This document shows positions 5,542 to 9,130 of a DNA stretch of 9,130 bases, piece after piece. The stretch covers positions 1-9,130 of the forward strand of contig JAFNAJ010000076.1 in assembly GCA_017860085.1 (NCBI GenBank). Reading direction: 5' to 3'. Within the stretch, counting starts at the first letter, position 1; each line of letters begins with the position of its first letter. The notes under the pieces were generated by a model, which did no database searches, was not told the origin of the DNA, and was given only the letters and a program-made list of their open reading frames with translations. A program made the position numbers and the translations under genes. This DNA is from Acidobacteriota bacterium (lineage in GTDB: Bacteria > Acidobacteriota > Vicinamibacteria > Vicinamibacterales > JAFNAJ01).

Positions 5542-7691
5542 TGCGGACGGTCGTCTGCCTCGCGTTGGTCGCGATGGCCGCGGCCTGTGCGCCGAAACCC
5601 CTTCCGGCGCCGCAGGCCCCTGCCGCTCCGCCGTGGGATCAGAAGCTGGCCGCGATTCTCCGACTCGAGGACGCGCGGGTCCTGCGCGCGTCTGCGGCGG
5701 AGGCGCTGGCCCCTGGTGCCTCGCCGGCCGTGGGCGCGGACCTGGTCGCGCTGCTCGCGGACTCGGAAGGGCGCGTGCGTCGACGAGCGGCGCTGGCCAT
5801 AGGGCGCGTGGGCCTGTCCGAAGGGATCGATCCGCTGGCGGCGCTCCTCACGGACGGCGACCCCGAGGTTCGGCAGATGGCGGCCTTCGCGTTGGGGCTG
5901 ATCGGCGACGTGCGCGCGAGCGGCGCCCTGTTGACGGCGCTCGGTGATCGCGACCCGCTGGTGCAGGGCCGGGCCGCGCAGGCGCTGGGCATGATCGGCG
6001 CGACGTCGGCGGCCCCCCAGATTGGCCAGGTCGTGGCAGCACGCGTGCGCGAGGAGTCGAGCCTCCGCCGCCTGGCGCCAGACGATCTGTCCCACCCGCA
6101 GGCGCCCGGCGTCGAGAGTTTCCGCTTGGGCCTCTATGCCCTCGTGCGGCTGAAGGCGTGGGACGCCTTGGCGGCGGCAGTCCTCGATGCGCGGGGTGAG
6201 CCGATCGTCGGCTGGTGGCCGGTGGCGTATGCCGTTCAGCGACTCGAGGACGTTCGCGGTGTCCCGGCACTGCTGGCGTTCGCGCGTGCGGGCGGGGTGG
6301 AACCCGTGGTGTTGGCCGCCCGAGGGCTGGGGCAGCTCCGCGAGCGCCGCGGGGTGGACGTGCTGCTGCCGCTCGTGGCGCCCAGCCAGCCCAACGTGCG
6401 GGTTCTCGCCGGCGCGGTGCGGGCCCTCGGGTCGATCGGGGATCCGCGCGCGGTCCCCGCGCTGATCGAGCTGCTTCGGGCGAGCGGCCTCGACGACAAC
6501 GTGCGGCTGGAAGTCGTCGAGGCGCTCGGCGCTCTGAAGGCCCGCGAGGCCGTTCCGCTCCTGCTCGACGAGATTGCGAGCCGATGGCCCGCGATGCGCG
6601 CCCAGGCGTGGCGTGCCCTGGCCCGCATCGATTCGGACACGCTCCTGCTGGTCTTGTCCGGGCGTGATGCCGACGGGCACTGGGCGGTCCGGGCCGAACT
6701 GGCAGCCGTGGCCCCGTCGCTCGGGGCCGAGCGGGCGGCCCCGCTGCTGGCGCTGCTCGAGCGCGACGGCGACACGAGGGTCAGGGCCGCCGCAATCGAG
6801 GCGCTCGTGGAGGTTGGCTCTCCGGGGGTGGACGCCGCGCTCGTGACGGCTCTCGGCGACGACGACCTGGTCGTGAGGGCGACGGCGGCCAGGCTGATCG
6901 CGCGCCGCAAGGCGCGGCCCGCCGCCGCCGCGCTGGCGGCGGCCTACGAACGGTCGAAGGGCGATGATTCCTACGTGGCGCGCGCCGCGATCCTCGCGGC
7001 AGCCAGCGAACTCGACCCGGCCGTGGCGGCCCCGCTGCTTCGCGACGCGCTCGGGGATCGAGACTGGGCAGTGAGACGACGAGCCGCCGACCTGCTGCGC
7101 GCGGCCGACCCGACGGCCGACGTGCGCGGAATCCGCCCCGCCCCGACCGGGCGCGCCGTGGAGGCCTACGGTGATCCTGCGATCGTGTCGCCGCCGTTCT
7201 CGCCGCGTGCCTTCATCGACACCAGCCAGGGCACCATCACGATCGAACTGGCAGTCAACGACGCGCCACTCACCGTGCGCAATTTCGTCGACCTGGTCGG
7301 ACGCGGGTTCTTCGATGGGGTGGCCGTCCACCGGGTCGTCCCGACGTTCGTCGTGCAGGACGGGGATCCCCGAGGAGACGGCGAGGGCGGGCCCGGATAC
7401 ACCATCCGGGACGAGATCAACGAGCGCCCTTACCTGCGGGGCACCGTCGGCATGGCCCTCGACTGGGCCGACACCGGCGGCAGCCAGTTCTTCATCACCC
7501 TCGGGCCGCAGCCGCACCTCGACGCGCGCTACACCGTCTTCGGCCACGTGATCGATGGCATGGAGGTGGCCGACCGGCTGAGGCGATTCGACGTGATCGA
7601 ACGGGTGCGCGTGTGGGATGGGGTGTCGTGGACCGAGGGGCCGGATCGCGAATCGCGCGGCCCATCCGTGCCGCCGATGGCGACGCGGTGA
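5538..7691 (+). CDS. HEAT-repeat lipoprotein with C-terminal cyclophilin-type peptidyl-prolyl isomerase
   Basis: The 717-residue protein has a lipoprotein-like signal: basic start, VVCLALVAM, then A-A-A-C17 as a loose lipobox, followed by a Pro/Ala linker (18-32). Residues about 35-525 are alpha-helical HEAT/PBS-lyase-type repeats, recognisable by recurring D-x-x-V-R-x-x-A-A-x-A-L-G units (DPEVRQMAAFALG, NVRVLAGAVRALG, DTRVRAAAIEAL, DWAVRRRAADLL). Residues about 558-695 are a cyclophilin domain: HRVVPTFVVQDGDP contains the equivalents of CypA Arg55, Phe60 and Gln63 (R599, F604, Q607), then GSQFFI (648-653) and PHLDARYTVFG. CypA Met61 is Val, Trp121 is His and His126 is Tyr. It probably acts in the periplasm, anchored to a membrane, as a scaffold plus prolyl isomerase. 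Tandem ATGs at 5538 and 5541 overlap the upstream stop. Client proteins are unknown. Confidence 0.88.
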   Translation: MMRTVVCLALVAMAAACAPKPLPAPQAPAAPPWDQKLAAILRLEDARVLRASAAEALAPGASPAVGADLVALLADSEGRVRRRAALAIGRVGLSEGIDPLAALLTDGDPEVRQMAAFALGLIGDVRASGALLTALGDRDPLVQGRAAQALGMIGATSAAPQIGQVVAARVREESSLRRLAPDDLSHPQAPGVESFRLGLYALVRLKAWDALAAAVLDARGEPIVGWWPVAYAVQRLEDVRGVPALLAFARAGGVEPVVLAARGLGQLRERRGVDVLLPLVAPSQPNVRVLAGAVRALGSIGDPRAVPALIELLRASGLDDNVRLEVVEALGALKAREAVPLLLDEIASRWPAMRAQAWRALARIDSDTLLLVLSGRDADGHWAVRAELAAVAPSLGAERAAPLLALLERDGDTRVRAAAIEALVEVGSPGVDAALVTALGDDDLVVRATAARLIARRKARPAAAALAAAYERSKGDDSYVARAAILAAASELDPAVAAPLLRDALGDRDWAVRRRAADLLRAADPTADVRGIRPAPTGRAVEAYGDPAIVSPPFSPRAFIDTSQGTITIELAVNDAPLTVRNFVDLVGRGFFDGVAVHRVVPTFVVQDGDPRGDGEGGPGYTIRDEINERPYLRGTVGMALDWADTGGSQFFITLGPQPHLDARYTVFGHVIDGMEVADRLRRFDVIERVRVWDGVSWTEGPDRESRGPSVPPMATR

Positions 7692-7702
7692 CGAGGCGCA
7701 AC

Positions 7703-7727
7703 AAAAAGGGGGCGCCAGGCGCCCCCT
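7703..7727 (-). terminator. Intrinsic terminator after the micropeptide genes
   Basis: On the minus strand AGGGGGCGCC and GGCGCCCCCT form a near-perfect GC stem (9 GC pairs plus A-T, tiny loop) at 7707-7727, followed at once by TTTTT (7707-7703). It lies 27 bp beyond the stop of the leftmost micro-gene. On the plus strand no T-run follows the stem, so it mainly stops leftward transcription and protects the convergent HEAT-cyclophilin gene. Confidence 0.8.
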
Positions 7728-7753
7728 GAATTCACCGACTCGCGCGAGCGAGC

Positions 7754-7819
7754 CTACCGCTTCTTGGCGGTCTTCTTGGCGGGCTTCTTCGCCGCCTTCT
7801 TTGCAGCCTTCTTCGCCAT
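7754..7819 (-). CDS. Lys/Ala-rich micropeptide, histone H1-tail-like, copy 1 (21 aa)
   Basis: ATG 7819 to TAG 7754 encodes 21 residues: MAKKAAKKAAKK, then PAKKTAKKR. Ten lysines and one arginine with no acidic, aromatic or large hydrophobic residue give a charge near +11. The period-four KKAA pattern resembles histone H1 C-terminal tails and the tails of bacterial H1-like proteins, so backbone binding to DNA or RNA is the simplest inference; no function is established here. AGAGAGGAGA lies about 10 nt before the ATG as ribosome site. The frame is open further upstream (to about 8059), but that extension has low-complexity GC content, no ribosome site and overlaps copy 2 out of frame. A strong terminator follows. 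Its paralogues are at 7956 and 8222. Confidence 0.6.
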   Translation of the reverse strand: MAKKAAKKAAKKPAKKTAKKR

Positions 7820-7843
7820 GTGATCCGTTCTCCTCTCTGACGG

Positions 7844-7935
7844 AGTTCCCTCACTCGTCCGCCGGGCGCCGGGGCGCCGACAACTGGCTGAGGGAGGGAA
7901 CCCCCGTGGTAAGAGCGGCCCTACATCTCCGCTCT
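7844..7935 (-). ncRNA. Strongly folded leader or small RNA upstream of micropeptide copy 1
   Basis: Two hairpins follow one another. GTTCCCTC (7845-7852) pairs with GAGGGAAC (7894-7901) and encloses a GC-rich element with two GGCGCC palindromes (7865-7870, 7873-7878). AGAGCGG (7912-7918) pairs with CCGCTCT (7929-7935) around a 10-nt loop. The region lies between copies 2 and 1, upstream of the copy 1 ribosome site on the minus strand. It could be a structured 5' leader, the 3' end of the copy 2 transcript, or an independent small RNA. The strand is inferred from the flanking genes; no known RNA family was recognised. Confidence 0.35.
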
Positions 7936-7955
7936 CACATGCCGCCGATCGGCCT

Positions 7956-8012
7956 TTACCGCTTCTTCGCGGTCTTCTTGGTCGCCTTCTTCTTTGCAGC
8001 CTTCTTTGCCAT
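7956..8012 (-). CDS. Lys/Ala-rich micropeptide, histone H1-tail-like, copy 2 (18 aa)
   Basis: ATG 8012 to TAA 7956 encodes 18 residues: MAKKAAKKKATKKTAKKR. Nine lysines plus one arginine, with only Ala and Thr besides, give about +10. The first seven codons match copies 1 and 3 except for a GCA instead of GCG at Ala2, including the otherwise less usual GCT-GCA pair for AA. An AAAGGGGGGA purine run ends about 6 nt before the ATG. The upstream frame is open but overlaps copy 3 out of phase and looks like noncoding GC sequence, so the short form is preferred. The hairpin at 7912-7935 is downstream but lacks a T-run, so it may be read together with copy 1. No separate promoter was found. Confidence 0.57.
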   Translation of the reverse strand: MAKKAAKKKATKKTAKKR

Positions 8013-8130
8013 TCTCGATCCCCCCTTTCCCTTGGCGTCGTTGTTCGGGAGCCCGCCACGCCGCCGAGCGCCGGTGCCGCCTGGCCCGATCAACTCCGGC
8101 GTGGGCCTCCCGAGCCCTTCAACCGCTCGC

Positions 8131-8161
8131 GTCGTCCGCGGCTCAACGGCCGCCGGTCGAC
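8131..8161. repeat. Imperfect hairpin between micropeptide copies 3 and 2
   Basis: GTCGTCCGCGGC pairs with GCCGCCGGTCGAC with one T-T mismatch and one bulged C, leaving a 6-nt loop (stems of 4, 3 and 4 bp). It lies just past the copy 3 terminator on the minus strand and about 120 bp before copy 2. Function unknown; it may be part of a leader for copy 2. Confidence 0.25.
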
Positions 8162-8170
8162 TCGCGGTCA

Positions 8171-8204
8171 CAAAACTTGGGGGTGGCCGTTGTCGGCCAC
8201 CCCC
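8171..8204 (-). terminator. Intrinsic terminator after micropeptide copy 3
   Basis: A perfect 11-bp stem, GGGGGTGGCCG (8179-8189) with CGGCCACCCCC (8194-8204), has a 4-nt loop. On the minus strand it is followed by AAG and then TTTTG (8175-8171). It begins 17 bp past the copy 3 stop. The T-run is short and offset by three bases, so termination may be partial and allow some readthrough to copies 2 and 1. Confidence 0.65.
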
Positions 8205-8221
8205 GGACTTGCGACGCGCGC

Positions 8222-8290
8222 CTAGCGCTTCTTGGCGGCCTTCTTGGCCGTCTTCTTCTTGGCGCCGCCCTTTGCAGCCTTCTTCGCCAT
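8222..8290 (-). CDS. Lys/Ala-rich micropeptide, histone H1-tail-like, copy 3 (22 aa)
   Basis: ATG 8290 to TAG 8222 encodes 22 residues: MAKKAAKGGAKKK, then TAKKAAKKR. Ten lysines and one arginine give about +11; a Gly-Gly pair breaks the first basic block. This is the best supported of the three copies. AGGAGG (8300-8295) sits 4 nt before the ATG, an in-frame TGA at 8321-8323 closes the frame upstream so no long form is likely, a near-consensus promoter lies at 8379-8406, and an intrinsic terminator follows. It reads in the same direction as ddl, from 265 bp past the ddl stop. The role is unknown; nucleoid or RNA binding is inferred from composition only. Confidence 0.65.
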   Translation of the reverse strand: MAKKAAKGGAKKKTAKKAAKKR

Positions 8291-8325
8291 CGGTCCTCCT
8301 CGAGGTTGGTCCGCAGCACCTCATC

Positions 8326-8338
8326 GTGACAGGGTCAC
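8326..8338. repeat. Small inverted repeat in the copy 3 leader
   Basis: GTGAC (8326-8330) and GTCAC (8334-8338) form a 5-bp stem with a 3-nt loop in the roughly 83-nt predicted leader of micropeptide copy 3. It could be a weak RNA hairpin or an operator site downstream of the promoter. Short enough to be chance. Confidence 0.25.
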
Positions 8339-8378
8339 AACGTCTGGGCTGAGTAACCTCCCCTCATACAAGATGTAG

Positions 8379-8406
8379 ATTATGGGTGAGAAGAAAACCC
8401 TGTCAA
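8379..8406 (-). promoter_or_regulatory. Near-consensus sigma70 promoter for the micropeptide array
   Basis: On the minus strand a perfect -35 TTGACA (8406-8401) is followed after 16 bp by CATAAT (8384-8379), five of six matches to TATAAT. Transcription would start near 8372-8374 and reach the copy 3 ATG after about 83 nt. It is the strongest consensus promoter in the window, which suggests high expression of at least copy 3. Confidence 0.7.
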
Positions 8407-8437
8407 GAGTTATTTTCGGCAAAAGTCGAAAAAACTT
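8407..8437 (-). promoter_or_regulatory. AT-rich UP-element-like stretch upstream of the micropeptide promoter
   Basis: Directly upstream of the -35, the minus strand carries a T6 run, then TTTT, a GCCG spacer, and AAAATAA. The TTTT-spacer-AAAA order resembles the proximal and distal subsites that bind the RNA polymerase alpha C-terminal domain. It stands out in an otherwise very G+C-rich window. The same bases form an inverted repeat TTTTCG/CGAAAA (8413-8418, 8427-8432), which could instead be a regulator site. Confidence 0.45.
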
Positions 8438-8480
8438 ATGGCTGGGCCTGCGAGCATGCGGAGGCGAGTGAGTACGATCT

Positions 8481-8509
8481 GCAGCCGGTTGTCAACTACC
8501 CCCGGCTGC
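8481..8509. repeat. Inverted repeat downstream of ddl
   Basis: GCAGCCGG (8481-8488) pairs with CCGGCTGC (8502-8509) around a 13-nt loop. On the minus strand the loop and stem edge contain TTGACA (8495-8490), but no good -10 hexamer follows at the right spacing, so a second promoter is doubtful. It could be a transcript-end structure for ddl. Confidence 0.3.
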
Positions 8510-8538
8510 GCGGCCGGCAGGCCCGGGGTCGCCGCAAC

Positions 8539-8555
8539 GGCCGGCGCGGCCGGCC
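8539..8555 (-). terminator. GC hairpin abutting the ddl stop, no T-run
   Basis: GGCCGGC pairs with GCCGGCC (7 bp, 3-nt loop), starting at the base right after the ddl TGA on the minus strand. No T-tract follows, so it is a weak candidate for termination or for protecting the mRNA 3' end. High local G+C makes chance pairing possible. Confidence 0.3.
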
Positions 8556-9130
8556 TCAGGTCATCGAGATGCGGAGCTGCTGTTTCTCGGCGTGACGCTC
8601 GAGCGCCAGCGCGATCAGGCGATCGATGAGCTGCGGATACGACACGCCGCTCGCGTTCCAGAGCTTCGCGTACATGCTGATCGTGGTGAAGCCCGGGATG
8701 GTGTTGACCTCGCTCAGGTAGATCGTACCCGTGTCGCGGCTGAGCAGGAAGTCGACGCGCGCCATGCCCTCGCAATCGAGGGCGCGGTACGCGGCCACGG
8801 ACAGCCGGCGCACGGTGTCGACCTGGTCGGCCGTCAACGGGGCGGGAATCAGCAGCTCGGAACCGGCATCGAGGTACTTCGCCTCGTAGTCGTAGAACTC
8901 GCGCGACGGGATGATCTCGCCCGGCACCGACGCCTCGGGGCGTTCGTTGCCCAACACGGCGCACTCGATCTCCCGGGCGCCGGGCACCGCCGCCTCGACC
9001 AGGACCTTGCGATCGAACTCCGCGGCCAGCGCGAGGGCCGTGCGCAGCCCGTCGACGTCCTTCGCTTTCGAGATGCCGACGCTCGACCCGAGGTTCGCGG
9101 GCTTGACGAAGACCGGCAACGCCAGCCGCG
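8556..9130 (-). CDS. ddl: D-alanine--D-alanine ligase, C-terminal part (N-terminus beyond window)
   Basis: Ddl joins two D-alanines with ATP in the cytosol to make the peptidoglycan stem terminus. About 190 C-terminal residues are visible; the N-terminal and first ATP-grasp parts lie right of the window. Seen in order: LPVFVKPANLGSSVGISKAK (ATP-binding loop), VEAAVPGAREIECAVLGN, PGEI, FYDYEAKYLD (the omega-loop; its Tyr is the D-Ala-type residue, unlike D-lactate ligases), LLIPAPL, CEGMARVDFLL and SEVNTIPGFTTISMYAKLW, with the Mg-binding Glu and Asn in EVN. The C-terminus ends in QLRISMT. The form with KPANLGSSVGISK and MYAKLW is of the longer DdlA-like class. Nothing suggests a defect. The racemase-family gene at 4429 is not close enough to be called a partner. 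Confidence 0.95.
   Translation of the reverse strand, partial: RLALPVFVKPANLGSSVGISKAKDVDGLRTALALAAEFDRKVLVEAAVPGAREIECAVLGNERPEASVPGEIIPSREFYDYEAKYLDAGSELLIPAPLTADQVDTVRRLSVAAYRALDCEGMARVDFLLSRDTGTIYLSEVNTIPGFTTISMYAKLWNASGVSYPQLIDRLIALALERHAEKQQLRISMT

Noticed and set aside
5274..7547. A 757-codon minus-strand open frame opposite the menC-like and HEAT-cyclophilin genes
   Set aside because: The sense strand carries intact catalytic motifs of two families; the antisense product is low-complexity Arg/Gly/His-rich.
7754..8059. A 101-codon form of micropeptide copy 1 with a long N-terminal extension (and likewise a 122-codon form of copy 2 at 7956-8324)
   Set aside because: The extensions run out of phase through the neighbouring micro-genes, have no ribosome site at their starts, and differ wholly between copies, while the short forms share start, sequence and ribosome site. 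Copy 3 has an in-frame stop just upstream.
7618..8352. A 244-codon plus-strand frame with hydrophobic Phe/Ala runs resembling membrane segments
   Set aside because: The Phe/Ala runs are just the antisense of the AAG/GCC codons of the micropeptides (CTT/GGC). The frame crosses two terminators and has no ribosome site.
8466..8495. Second TTGACA on the minus strand (8495-8490) as another promoter
   Set aside because: The hexamer 17 bp downstream is CTCACT, a poor -10, and the TTGACA lies in the loop edge of an inverted repeat.
7703..8555. CRISPR array or mobile-element remnant in the 860-bp gene-poor stretch
   Set aside because: The repeats are coding-like and unequally spaced, no regular direct repeat/spacer pattern, terminal inverted repeats, target-site duplication or transposase fragment was seen.
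8386..8595. Plus-strand 69-codon frame opposite the ddl end
   Set aside because: Covers the micropeptide promoter and ddl antisense, has no ribosome site and no recognisable protein features.

Overview
This is a G+C-rich bacterial window (roughly two-thirds G+C by eye). It encodes an outer-membrane LPS-assembly protein (LptD), so the host is diderm. The high G+C, the gene content (an N-acylamino-acid racemase/OSBS-type enolase, a HEAT-repeat lipoprotein fused to a cyclophilin, a dNK-type deoxynucleoside kinase beside accD and folC) and the lysine/alanine micropeptides would fit an Acidobacteriota member, perhaps Vicinamibacteria. That placement is inference; no rRNA or marker gene proves it.

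Left block, minus strand (1-4375). Read right to left, this is deoxynucleoside kinase, accD, folC, lptD. The first three are spaced 54 and 30 bp apart and are probably one operon. lptD follows after 137 bp, has its own plausible promoter and runs off the left edge. The block supplies dNTP salvage, malonyl-CoA, folate and outer-membrane LPS assembly. A promoter overlaps the longest possible reading frame of the kinase, so its real start is probably an almost leaderless TTG at 4336.

Centre, plus strand (about 4389-7691). Diverging from the kinase is a two-gene unit joined by an ATGA overlap: an enolase-superfamily NSAR/OSBS enzyme (menC-like), then a 717-residue lipoprotein of HEAT repeats ending in a cyclophilin-type prolyl isomerase domain.

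Right block, minus strand (7703-9130). At the right edge is the C-terminal part of D-alanine-D-alanine ligase (ddl). Between it and the HEAT-cyclophilin gene lie about 860 bp with no ordinary gene. Inside are three tandem, same-strand micro-genes of 18-22 codons, each encoding a Lys/Ala peptide like a histone H1 tail. All start MAKKAAK and end in KK and Arg, and each has a purine-rich ribosome-binding site. The first sits behind a near-consensus sigma70 promoter with an AT-rich UP-like element. Two clear intrinsic terminators and a strongly folded leader lie among them. This array is the most novel feature of the window and would be missed by ordinary gene callers.
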